From Virgibacillus_F sp049310925 (GTDB taxonomy: Bacteria; Bacillota; Bacilli; Bacillales; Amphibacillaceae), in assembly GCF_049310925.1 (NCBI RefSeq), contig NZ_JBMERP010000016.1:1-64000 (forward strand): DNA of 64,000 nucleotides, written 5' to 3'. A program made the position numbers and the translations under genes. This document shows, one piece after another, positions 32,618 to 40,776 of this stretch (position 1 is its first letter; each line of letters opens with the position of its first letter). Below the pieces are notes generated by a model that saw nothing but the letters and a program-made list of their open reading frames with translations, was not told the DNA's origin and made no database searches.

Positions 32618-33784
32618 TCAAAAAAAGTCCGGTAAAAAGGTTTGTCGCTGTGGCACTATCTTCTCAAGTTGTTCCACCTGTTTCAATTCTCCACGAAGTA
32701 ATCCCAAGTGATAATACTCCAATGGTCGCTTGTACCCTAATAAAATAGATGAAAGCTGTTGAATCGAACAATTTATCCCGTCCAGGTTATCTGAAGTTTG
32801 CATAACGGTTACTACCGTTTCCTTCCCATGTTGGGTCAACTGGTAGGTCCCAGTGTTCTCTGGCAGAAATGCATCCTCAACATGTAATACGAGTGATTCA
32901 ACACCATCTATATGAAAGGAGTACTGCTTTAGGAATTCTGGCACATCAACAATTCTCGCCATAAAATAAGGCGTTTTCTTTTGATCAAATTTTGGTTCAT
33001 TCAACAAAAGGGCCAGATTATCATTCTCCGGAACTATCATCTTTACCTTGTCTGCCATTGAATCATGATTTGCAATAAATTGAAGGAGTAGCTTTAAACC
33101 ATTAATCGATTGATAAGCCATTTCCTCTACGTTTACCACATTTTCTTTCACATTGTAAATTATGTACGCTTCTGGTTGATCCTGATTATCATAAGCCACT
33201 GCACTATTATACTTTTCATTAAACACGCGTTGCTCCCACCATTTTTCATCCCTTACCAACGGCCCGTTAAACTGTTTTGCATATTCAGTATAAATTGTAT
33301 GCAGCACTGGTGCCTCATTATGCACTCGCCTCACATAACCATTACCCTCCCAATCTCTTTTAAGCTTATCTAGAGGAATCTCATAACTTTGTTCAACGAA
33401 TGCTAGTTCCCATCCATACTTGCGATAAAAAGAAAAGGAGAACGGGTGGAGAAAGGACACCGTTTGCCCATGCTCTTTCATGTGTTTTAAAGCATGGAGA
33501 AGCAGATTTTTTACATTACCCTTTCTTCGGTACTCCGGCCACGTCGCAACTGCGCTAATCCCTCCCATTTCAAATGCTTTGCCATTAATATAGCAGGATA
33601 GTGGGATCAGATGCAGTTTAGCTTCCAGCTGATTAGCTGCCATCGACCCCCAAATAATATGGCGTTTTGCTTCTTCCTGCTTTTTCAACTTTGCTTCTTC
33701 TGATAACTCATACTGAAAGGCAAATTGTGATAAAGCAAAGATTTCATCGTTGTCCACCTCAGTTAATTTCTTTATCTCACTCAA
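32618..33784 (-). CDS. GNAT acetyltransferase, Eis-like
   Basis: A 388-residue acetyltransferase of the Eis/YrkN-like type with tandem GNAT halves and a C-terminal sterol-carrier-like domain. The acetyl-CoA loop is VATWPEYRRKGNVKNLL near residues 80-96; HPFSFSFYRKYGWE follows, as in Eis relatives. The C-terminal segment, SLVLHVEDAFLPENTGTYQL, resembles the SCP2-like domain that supplies the carboxyl terminus to the active site in Eis. The acceptor substrate (amines, aminoglycosides, proteins) is unknown. Start is TTG 33784, after GGGGG. It is separated from gatB by a terminator hairpin. Confidence 0.85.
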   Translation of the reverse strand: MSEIKKLTEVDNDEIFALSQFAFQYELSEEAKLKKQEEAKRHIIWGSMAANQLEAKLHLIPLSCYINGKAFEMGGISAVATWPEYRRKGNVKNLLLHALKHMKEHGQTVSFLHPFSFSFYRKYGWELAFVEQSYEIPLDKLKRDWEGNGYVRRVHNEAPVLHTIYTEYAKQFNGPLVRDEKWWEQRVFNEKYNSAVAYDNQDQPEAYIIYNVKENVVNVEEMAYQSINGLKLLLQFIANHDSMADKVKMIVPENDNLALLLNEPKFDQKKTPYFMARIVDVPEFLKQYSFHIDGVESLVLHVEDAFLPENTGTYQLTQHGKETVVTVMQTSDNLDGINCSIQQLSSILLGYKRPLEYYHLGLLRGELKQVEQLEKIVPQRQTFLPDFF

Positions 33785-33827
33785 CTTTATTCCCCCTACT
33801 TCTGATTATTTTTATAGTACTATTTCG

Positions 33828-33875
33828 GCTTGCAAAATACAAAGAGACTACCCATTGGCAGTCTCCCTGTATTTA
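33828..33875 (-). terminator. Terminator overlapping the gatB stop
   Basis: AAATACAGGGAGACT pairs with AGTCTCTTTGTATTT (minus strand, one mismatch) and is followed by a T-rich end. The stem includes the gatB stop codon. Confidence 0.75.
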
Positions 33876-35303
33876 TCTTTTATTTATTTCTTCCAACAAA
33901 ATTTTGTTAACCATCGGTGGATTTGCCTGGCCTTTGGTTTGTTTCATTACTTGTCCGACCAGGAATTTTATTGCACGATCTTTACCACTTTTATAATCTG
34001 TAATTGATTGTTCATTGTCATCCAGAACTTTTACAATAATATCGCGAAGTTGACCTTCGTCAGAAATTTGCACAAGTCCTTTGTCTTTAACAATCTGTTC
34101 CGGGTCTCCGCCTTTTTCCACAAGATCCGCAAATACTTTCTTAGCAATCTTGGATGAAATTGTTCCATCTTCAATCAGGCGAATCATTTTCCCAAGTCCT
34201 TCTGGAGTAAGTGCTAAATCCTGCAGCTCTTTCTGATGCTTATTCATATGTTCAAATACTGCACCCATCAGCCAGTTGGACGCTTGCTTCGCATCTGCAC
34301 CCTGGGCAATGGTTTCTTCAAGAAAGTCTGCCATTTCTTTTGAATTCGTGATAACTGCTGCATCGTACTCAGGTAATTCGAGTTCGTTGACGAATCGTTT
34401 TTTTCTTGCATCAGGAAGCTCCGGGATTTGTTTCCGAATACGTTCCTTCCACTCTTCACTAATAAATGTGTGTACAAGATCAGGTTCAGGGAAATAACGG
34501 TAATCGTCTGCTCCCTCTTTCACACGCATTAATAACGTTTCTTTTGTTTTTTCATCATAGCGCCTGGATTCCTGTAAAATCTCTCCACCTGAAAGTAAAA
34601 CCTTTTCTTGTCTCTTTTCTTCAAACTCAAGTCCTTTTTGTACAAAACTAAAGGAGTTCAGGTTTTTTAATTCGGATTTAACACCGAATTCTTTTTGACC
34701 AATTGGTTTAATAGACAGGTTTGCGTCACAACGCAAGGAGCCCTCTTCCATTTTACAATCTGACACGCCTGTGTATTGAATAATGTTTTTCAGTTTTTCT
34801 AAATAAGCGTATGCTTCCTCAGGTGAACTCATATCAGGTTCAGAAACAATCTCGATAAGTGGTGTCCCTTGTCTATTAAAATCGACATAAGAATAACCAT
34901 CATCACCATGTGTCAGCTTTCCTGCATCCTCTTCCATATGCAAGCGGGTTATCCCGATTCTTTTCTTTTTACCATTTACTTCGATTTCAATCCAGCCATT
35001 CTCGCCAATTGGTTTATCGAACTGAGATATTTGGTAGGCTTTCGGATTGTCTGGATAAAAATAGTTCTTCCGGTCAAATTTAGTGTCACTCGCAATTTCA
35101 CAATTAAGTGCCATTGCAGCTTTCATTGCAAAGTTAACAACTTCTTCATTTAACACAGGTAATACACCCGGATATCCCAGATCAATCGGATTTACATTTG
35201 TATTAGGGTCCGATCCGAACTGGTTAGGGCTTGGGCTGAAAATTTTCGATTTTGTTTTTAATTCAACATGTACTTCGAGTCCTATAACTGTTTCAAAATT
35301 CAT
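33873..35303 (-). CDS. gatB: Asp-tRNA(Asn)/Glu-tRNA(Gln) amidotransferase subunit B
   Basis: GatB binds mischarged tRNA and phosphorylates the aminoacyl side chain before ammonia from GatA amidates it. The 476-residue protein starts TVIGLEVHVELKTKSKIFSP and has the zinc-and-ATP core, with DFNRQGTPLIEIVSEPD and EEGSLRCDANLSI. The C-terminal YqeY-like helical domain runs from about 330. Its ATG overlaps the gatA stop by one base (TAATG), so translation is coupled. The length is normal. Confidence 0.96.
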   Translation of the reverse strand: MNFETVIGLEVHVELKTKSKIFSPSPNQFGSDPNTNVNPIDLGYPGVLPVLNEEVVNFAMKAAMALNCEIASDTKFDRKNYFYPDNPKAYQISQFDKPIGENGWIEIEVNGKKKRIGITRLHMEEDAGKLTHGDDGYSYVDFNRQGTPLIEIVSEPDMSSPEEAYAYLEKLKNIIQYTGVSDCKMEEGSLRCDANLSIKPIGQKEFGVKSELKNLNSFSFVQKGLEFEEKRQEKVLLSGGEILQESRRYDEKTKETLLMRVKEGADDYRYFPEPDLVHTFISEEWKERIRKQIPELPDARKKRFVNELELPEYDAAVITNSKEMADFLEETIAQGADAKQASNWLMGAVFEHMNKHQKELQDLALTPEGLGKMIRLIEDGTISSKIAKKVFADLVEKGGDPEQIVKDKGLVQISDEGQLRDIIVKVLDDNEQSITDYKSGKDRAIKFLVGQVMKQTKGQANPPMVNKILLEEINKR

Positions 35304-36772
35304 TAGTTGGCACCTCCAAGCTGAGGCCTTTTAGTATGATAATCTGTTGCTTGTTCAAAAGCATGTGCTGTACGGAAAATTGTTTCTTCATCAAAGTGTT
35401 TTCCCATGATCTGCAGGCCAAATGGCAATCCTTTTTCAGAAAAACCACATGGAATCGAAATCCCTGGAATACCTGCAAGATTAACTGGAATGGTTAAAAT
35501 ATCATTGGTATACATGGTCAATGGATCATCAATCTGTTCACCAACTTTAAATGCAGGTGTTGGTGTAGTTGGTCCAATGACAACATCATACTTTTCAAAT
35601 ACACTCGCAAAATCGTTATTTATCAGTTTACGTACTTTTTGTGCCTTTTTGTAATATGCATCATAATAACCTGATGATAATGCATATGTTCCAAGCATAA
35701 TACGACGTTTTACTTCGTCACCAAAGCCTTCACTTCTCGACATCTTGTACATATCCAGCATATTTGTTGCCTTTTCAGAACGAACACCGTAACGTACTCC
35801 GTCAAAACGAGCAAGATTTGCAGATGCTTCAGATGAAGCAAGCAGATAGTAAGTTGCTACTGCATACTTAGTATGAGGCAGGGAAACTTCTTCCCACTCT
35901 GCACCAAGTGATTCATAAACCTTGAGTGCTTCATAAATAGAATCTTTCACTTCTTTTGAAACACCTTCACCGAAGTATTCTTTCGGCACTGCAATTTTAA
36001 GTCCCTTTACATCACCTGAAAGCGAGTTTGTATATTTTGGAACATCTTTATTTACACTAGTTGAATCCATTTCGTCATGTCCTGCAATTACTTCCAGTAC
36101 ACGCGCACTGTCTTCTACCGTACGGGTTATCGGTCCAACTTGATCAAGTGATGAAGCGAAGGCAACCAGACCGAATCTGGAAACACGGCCATACGTTGGC
36201 TTTAACCCAACCACTCCACAAAATGCTGCCGGCTGGCGAATTGATCCACCTGTATCAGATCCAAGGGAAAATAATACTTCTCCTGCAGCAACTGCCGCTG
36301 CTGAACCACCACTGGAACCGCCAGGAACGTATTCTGTATTCCATGGATTTCGTGTAGCAGCATAGCTTGAGTTTTCGTTAGAAGAACCCATCGCAAACTC
36401 ATCCATATTTAATTTGCCAATGTTAACTGATTTGGCATCGTTTAACTTCTTCACAACCGTTGCGTCATACAATGGATCGATAAAGTTGTCCAGGAATTGA
36501 CTGGCACACGTGGTTCTAAGATTCTTCGTCACCAAATTATCTTTAATTCCAACCGGCATACCAAATAATAAATCAGCAGGGTCCGGACTTTCCAAGTCAA
36601 GTTGCTTTGCCTTTTCAAGTGCTCTTTCTTTATCTAAGGTCAAGAAAGCTTGTACCTCGCCGTCCACTTTTTCAATCTGGTTATAAGATTCATTCACAAG
36701 GTCAGTGACAGTAATTTCTTTGTTATGTAATTTCTGTTCAAGTTCTTTTATTGTGTAATCAAATAATGACAT
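35303..36772 (-). CDS. gatA: Asp-tRNA(Asn)/Glu-tRNA(Gln) amidotransferase subunit A
   Basis: The glutaminase subunit of GatCAB, an amidase-signature enzyme that frees ammonia from glutamine. The Ser-cisSer-Lys triad is Lys77 (GIKDNL), Ser153 (PGGSSGGSAAA) and Ser177 (GSDTGGSIRQ). The 489-residue length is standard. ATG 36772 follows TAGGAGGG, 10 nt after the gatC stop. GatA ends in the TAATG overlap with gatB. Confidence 0.96.
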   Translation of the reverse strand: MSLFDYTIKELEQKLHNKEITVTDLVNESYNQIEKVDGEVQAFLTLDKERALEKAKQLDLESPDPADLLFGMPVGIKDNLVTKNLRTTCASQFLDNFIDPLYDATVVKKLNDAKSVNIGKLNMDEFAMGSSNENSSYAATRNPWNTEYVPGGSSGGSAAAVAAGEVLFSLGSDTGGSIRQPAAFCGVVGLKPTYGRVSRFGLVAFASSLDQVGPITRTVEDSARVLEVIAGHDEMDSTSVNKDVPKYTNSLSGDVKGLKIAVPKEYFGEGVSKEVKDSIYEALKVYESLGAEWEEVSLPHTKYAVATYYLLASSEASANLARFDGVRYGVRSEKATNMLDMYKMSRSEGFGDEVKRRIMLGTYALSSGYYDAYYKKAQKVRKLINNDFASVFEKYDVVIGPTTPTPAFKVGEQIDDPLTMYTNDILTIPVNLAGIPGISIPCGFSEKGLPFGLQIMGKHFDEETIFRTAHAFEQATDYHTKRPQLGGAN

Positions 36773-36782
36773 GGTTTCCCTC

Positions 36783-37073
36783 CTACTCCATCACAGATGG
36801 CACACGAAAATGTCCATCTTTTTTATCAGGGGCATTCTTAAGTGCTTCTTCCTGTGTAGTCCACTGTTTAGGCTCGTCTTTGCGAAATACATTGTTATAA
36901 TCCAATACATGAGTTGTAGGCTCTATATGATCCGTATCTACTTCATTTAGACTTTCTGCATAATGGATAATTTTACTTAGCTGTTTAGTAAATTTCTCTG
37001 CTTCATCTTCCGTAATAGCAAGTCTAGCCAAATGTGCAACATGTTTTACATCTTCTTTTGTAATATCTGCCAA
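36783..37073 (-). CDS. gatC: Asp-tRNA(Asn)/Glu-tRNA(Gln) amidotransferase subunit C
   Basis: GatC is the 96-residue belt that stabilises GatA on GatB. The sequence contains VKHVAHLARLAITEDEAEKF at the start and the C-terminal PSVME, both family hallmarks. The start codon is TTG at 37073, 6 nt after GGAGGTG. It is the first gene of the gatCAB operon. The preceding 140 bp hold its promoter and the terminator of the neighbouring quorum-sensing cassette. Confidence 0.94.
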   Translation of the reverse strand: MADITKEDVKHVAHLARLAITEDEAEKFTKQLSKIIHYAESLNEVDTDHIEPTTHVLDYNNVFRKDEPKQWTTQEEALKNAPDKKDGHFRVPSVME

Positions 37074-37213
37074 TTAAAGCACCTCCATAAAGTAAAACCG
37101 CAAATAACTCTTCAATACACTAAATAATAGCAGAGTTGCCCGCTGATAAGCAACTAGAAGGGGAACGCACCTAGTTGGGATAGTGTGTTCACCGCTCTAA
37201 GTTTAGTTTTTTC

Positions 37214-37252
37214 ACAAAAAAAGACCTGAGCAGCTTCCACACCACTCAGGCA
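37214..37252 (-). terminator. Terminator of the regulator-peptide operon
   Basis: On the minus strand CCTGAG and CTCAGG (37225-37250) enclose a partly paired loop and are followed by TCTTTTTTTGTG. It lies 50 bp beyond the peptide gene stop. Confidence 0.78.
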
Positions 37253-37301
37253 AGTCATCATATAGTAATAGGGTAAAAAATATTGATTAACTCAAGCTAT
37301 A

Positions 37302-37436
37302 TTAAAAGCCTGTGTTACCGATTGAATAAATGCTTGGTTCTCTGTCGCCAGCTAGTTCTGTTGAATTATCAAAAGTAAAGAATAATCCAGCTACTAATAG
37401 AGTACCTAAAGCTGCACCTGTAATAAGTTTCTTCAT
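37302..37436 (-). CDS. Candidate exported signalling-peptide precursor (NprX/Phr-like)
   Basis: A 44-residue precursor is encoded by ATG 37436 to TAA 37302. Residues 1-3 are MKK; a hydrophobic core (LITGAALGTLLVAGLFFTF) follows, then a polar tail NSTELAG, DREPSIYSIG and NTGF. This is the layout of RRNPP pheromone precursors: a Sec signal peptide with a short C-terminal part that becomes the active peptide after proteolysis and re-import. AGGAGGGG lies 6 nt before the ATG, and the gene begins 13 nt after the stop of the TPR regulator, as in nprR-nprX and plcR-papR pairs. The active peptide is unknown; the EPSIYSIG region is my guess. Confidence 0.75.
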   Translation of the reverse strand: MKKLITGAALGTLLVAGLFFTFDNSTELAGDREPSIYSIGNTGF

Positions 37437-37449
37437 GTTATCCCCTCCT

Positions 37450-38715
37450 TTACAGTATAGTTAATTGTTCATAGGCATAGTTAGCAAGTTTGAAATACTT
37501 GGTTGCTTCTTTGTATATGTGTAACTTCTCATAATGATCGCCAAGCATTTTGGCATATATGACAAGATTTACATAATCTTTATGTTTCTTCAAAAAAGGA
37601 ATAAACTCCTGAATTAAAATGTCTTCAAAGTTTTTGTAGTCATTGTTTAGAGAATACTGGTAGGTATTAAGAATATAAGTAAATGTTTTATATTCGTCTA
37701 CCTTTTCAAATTGCTTTAACAATTCAGATCCATATTGCACCATTCTCTTTGCTTCTTCAAAATTGTAAATATTGTATTGCTCTGCTAGCAATGAGGTAAT
37801 TGCAGCAAGTCTTTCTATTAAATGCAGTTCCTCATCGTCAATAATTGCTGTAAAATATTTAATGGCTTCTTTAGATTCGCCCTTTGAAGAATACAAAGAA
37901 CCTAAATTTTGATTTGTTAATTGAATCAATTGATTATTTTTACTTAATTTAGCAAGATGTAATGCTAAGTTAAAATTTTTCACTGCCTTATCATATACAC
38001 TAATTCTACGATGTGATATACCCAACAAAATGTGACATTGTGCACATCTGAAAAAGTTATACTTAACTCTGAAAACTTCAATTGCCTTGTTCGCATACTC
38101 GATGGCTTCCAGTGTGTTTCTAAGCTTACTATGCGTGATTGCTATGGTATATTGCAGGTCAGCTACATACTCATCATCCATTGATAACTGGTTTAGCTTT
38201 TCTTCTGACAGTTTATACATCCTCATTGCCTGGGCAAACTCACTGTGAGATGAGTTGTAATTCCCTTTAAACTTATACCAGTAAAACTGGTGCAAGTTAT
38301 CAAACGTATTGGAAATCTCATTCAGCTTATTTATTTGCTCTAAAGCTAAATCAAACTTTCCTAACACTAAGTAAAAGCGAACCCTGTGAATCTCAAATAG
38401 TATTAAGTTATCAGAATGAATATTTTTAAGTAGGCTTTCTAGTTCCTCGTACTTTTCCGTGATAACTTTTCTATCATTCGTTTCAAATAATAGATCATAC
38501 CATTCCTGACACTTTTCTTTAATTGTGACCTCTTTATCATCATCTCGCTGTATACCGAGTCTAGTACAAAGTAAACTAATTACCTCTGAACTAGCCTCCG
38601 TCTTCTGATTCTCAATCTTGGACAAGTATGACATGGAAACGATACCCTCTGCTAAATCCTCTTGCGTCATTCCCTGTTTGATTCGTTGCAATTTAATAAA
38701 CGGGCCAGTCTCCAT
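37450..38715 (-). CDS. RRNPP-family HTH-TPR regulator (NprR/PlcR-like)
   Basis: A 421-residue cytosolic regulator. Residues about 6-57 are an XRE helix-turn-helix (IKQGMTQEDLAEGIVSMSYL, SKIENQK). The rest is a helical repeat array; TPR-like units are clear at GISHRRISVYDKAVKNFNLA, NLGSLYSSKGESKEAIKYF and LGDHYEKLHIYKEATKYFKL. Length and architecture match NprR (about 420 residues). In this family a re-imported peptide binds the TPR groove and switches DNA binding. A peptide gene follows 13 nt downstream, so the pair forms one operon. Sequence alone does not show whether it also has NprR's second, phosphatase-binding role. Confidence 0.88.
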   Translation of the reverse strand: METGPFIKLQRIKQGMTQEDLAEGIVSMSYLSKIENQKTEASSEVISLLCTRLGIQRDDDKEVTIKEKCQEWYDLLFETNDRKVITEKYEELESLLKNIHSDNLILFEIHRVRFYLVLGKFDLALEQINKLNEISNTFDNLHQFYWYKFKGNYNSSHSEFAQAMRMYKLSEEKLNQLSMDDEYVADLQYTIAITHSKLRNTLEAIEYANKAIEVFRVKYNFFRCAQCHILLGISHRRISVYDKAVKNFNLALHLAKLSKNNQLIQLTNQNLGSLYSSKGESKEAIKYFTAIIDDEELHLIERLAAITSLLAEQYNIYNFEEAKRMVQYGSELLKQFEKVDEYKTFTYILNTYQYSLNNDYKNFEDILIQEFIPFLKKHKDYVNLVIYAKMLGDHYEKLHIYKEATKYFKLANYAYEQLTIL

Positions 38716-38870
38716 CTATATACCCACCTTCTTGATATATTCTGATGAACTATCTTGTAAAAATTGGTATATTTATATACTACCACAATTTCAGATAATT
38801 CATATTGGGAAAGTTGAGGGGTTAAAACCTGATTTAACCCCCTAAAAACTTTCCTACTTTCCTAAATGTA
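38716..38870 (-). promoter_or_regulatory. Promoter region of the HTH-TPR regulator, with inverted repeats
   Basis: Two symmetrical elements lie upstream of the regulator. GGGGTTAAA/TTTAACCCC (38818-38841) is a 9-bp perfect inverted repeat with a 6-nt centre. GGTATATTTATATACTACC (about 38773-38791) is an AT-rich imperfect palindrome beside the likely -10. Either could be an operator for autoregulation; no known consensus is matched, so this is inference. Confidence 0.45.
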
Positions 38871-38872
38871 CG

Positions 38873-38922
38873 ACAAAAAACCCCTTTACGCAATAAATCT
38901 TGCGAAAAAGAGGTTTTTTTGT
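38873..38922. terminator. Strong hairpin between pruA and the regulator gene
   Basis: AAAAAACCCCTTTACGCAA pairs with TTGCGAAAAAGAGGTTTTTT, with small bulges, and has T tracts on both strands. It lies beyond the repeat following pruA, so it can terminate pruA transcripts. Confidence 0.82.
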
Positions 38923-38979
38923 CTAATAGGTCTAATGAAATAGACTATTATGTTTAGTCTTGTTTGTCTAGCTGTCTAG

Positions 38980-39097
38980 CTGTGCCTCCTAAAAGCTGCC
39001 CTCATAAGCATTGAACACTTCAGAACGCTAAGTCCGTGCGTTCTTCGATTCATTGCTTATGCGTCTGCTTTTTAACAGTCGGCTCCGCTTTTCTATC
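38980..39097. repeat. Nested-hairpin repeat immediately 3' of pruA
   Basis: CATAAGCA (39003) pairs with TGCTTATG (39054) and GAACGC (39023) with GCGTTC (39038), giving a two-step hairpin. A GAAAAGCGGAGCCGACTGTT-like flank abuts the pruA stop. The same element follows purF at 55955-56100, with the stems conserved although intervening bases differ. Confidence 0.78.
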
Positions 39098-39099
39098 TT

Positions 39100-40647
39100 T
39101 TAAAACATTTCTGATGTTGTTTTACCTTGCATGTGGTGAATTAGATAGTCAGGTCCACCTGCTTTTGAATCTGTTCCTGACATGTTGAATCCACCAAATG
39201 GTTGATACCCAACAATTGCTGCTGTACAGCCACGGTTGAAGTAAAGGTTACCAACGTGGAAGTCCTGGCGTGCCTGTTCTTGGTGTGCACGATTATTTGT
39301 AATAACTGCACCTGTTAACCCATAATCTGTGTTATTTGCGAACTCAATCAACTGGTCGAAATCTTTTCCTTTTGTAAGTCCTACAACTGGTCCGAAGATT
39401 TCTTCTTGCATAATACGCGCATCATGGTCTACGTCAGCAAATACTGTTGGGTTTATGAACCAACCTTTACTGTCGTCTCCGTCTCCACCAGCAAGCAGCT
39501 TTCCTTCTTCTTTACCAATTTTAATATAATTCATAATTTTATCGTATGCACCCTGATCAATAACTGGTCCCATAAAGTGGGAGTTATCAGATGGATCACC
39601 GGCACTTAATTCTTTTGTTAATTCAGCTACACGGTCTTTCACTTGATCGTACACATCCTCATGGATAATTGCACGTGAACAAGCAGAACATTTTTGCCCT
39701 GAGAATCCAAATGCAGATTGAACGATGGACTGTGATGCCAGTTCAAGGTCTGCATCATTGTCAACTACGATTGTGTCTTTACCGCCCATTTCAATAATGG
39801 TACGTTTTAGCCACTTTTGACCTTCATGTACTTTAGCTGCACGTTCGAAAATTCGTGTACCAACATCTCGTGAACCAGTGAAGCTAATAAAACGTGTACG
39901 TGGATGGTCAACCAAGTAATCGCCAACCTCACTACCAGGGCCTGGGATGAAGTTAAGAACACCATCCGGTAGACCGGCTTCCTCGAGCACTTCTGCAAAT
40001 TTATAGGCAATTACAGGAGTTGTGCTTGCAGGTTTTAACAATACTGTATTACCTGATACTATTGCCGCTGCAGTGGTACCTGCCATGATTGCGAATAGGA
40101 AATTCCATGGTGAGATAACAACACCAACACCTAATGGAATGTAGTTATATTGATTGTATTCGATAGGACGACTGTTTATTTTAACTCCATCTTTGAATTC
40201 AAGCATCTGACGACCATAATATTCAAGAAAGTCAATTGCCTCTGCAGTATCTGCATCAGCCTCTTTCCATGGTTTTCCGCCTTCTTTTACAAGATGCGCA
40301 GTAAATTCAAACTTTCGACGGCGTATAATTGCCGCTGCCCGGAAAAGGATGTCAGCACGCATTGCGGGGTCTGATTTTCTCCAGGAATCAAACTTGCTGT
40401 CAGCAACTTTCATCGCCTTTTCAGCTAACTCTTTATTCGCTTTCGAAACATACCCGACAATTTCACCTTTCTTAGAAGGGTTAACAGAAACGATCTTATC
40501 GTCTGTTGTAATGCGTTCTCCACCTATAATTAGTGGATATTCTCCACCAAGGCTAGTTTGAACCTGTTTGATTGCCTCTAACATAACTTCCTGATTTTCT
40601 TCTACTGTGAAATCTGTAAAAGGTTCGTGTTTGTACGGTACTACCAT
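39100..40647 (-). CDS. pruA: L-glutamate gamma-semialdehyde (P5C) dehydrogenase
   Basis: Oxidises the proline/arginine breakdown product glutamate-gamma-semialdehyde to glutamate with NAD+. The 515-residue length and the N-terminal VVPYKHEPFTDFTVEENQE are those of RocA/PruA-type enzymes. The catalytic Cys is in SGQKCSACSRAI, the general-base Glu in IEMGGKDTIVV, and NAD-binding is marked by SWNFLFAI and FTGSRDVGTRI. C-terminal GGPDYLIHHMQGKT matches the family. ATG 40647 follows AAGGAGG. No proline dehydrogenase gene is adjacent; the gene stands alone between camS and the regulator cassette. Confidence 0.93.
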   Translation of the reverse strand: MVVPYKHEPFTDFTVEENQEVMLEAIKQVQTSLGGEYPLIIGGERITTDDKIVSVNPSKKGEIVGYVSKANKELAEKAMKVADSKFDSWRKSDPAMRADILFRAAAIIRRRKFEFTAHLVKEGGKPWKEADADTAEAIDFLEYYGRQMLEFKDGVKINSRPIEYNQYNYIPLGVGVVISPWNFLFAIMAGTTAAAIVSGNTVLLKPASTTPVIAYKFAEVLEEAGLPDGVLNFIPGPGSEVGDYLVDHPRTRFISFTGSRDVGTRIFERAAKVHEGQKWLKRTIIEMGGKDTIVVDNDADLELASQSIVQSAFGFSGQKCSACSRAIIHEDVYDQVKDRVAELTKELSAGDPSDNSHFMGPVIDQGAYDKIMNYIKIGKEEGKLLAGGDGDDSKGWFINPTVFADVDHDARIMQEEIFGPVVGLTKGKDFDQLIEFANNTDYGLTGAVITNNRAHQEQARQDFHVGNLYFNRGCTAAIVGYQPFGGFNMSGTDSKAGGPDYLIHHMQGKTTSEMF

Positions 40648-40776
40648 GAAAAAAACCTCCTTAAAAATTAATCAGATTACTCCTTTGAATACGATTTCAT
40701 TAAAATTTTTTATCTATGGAGTATCTTCACCCATCATTCTAACTGAATTGAAATGACAGTTCAACGAATGTAACTT

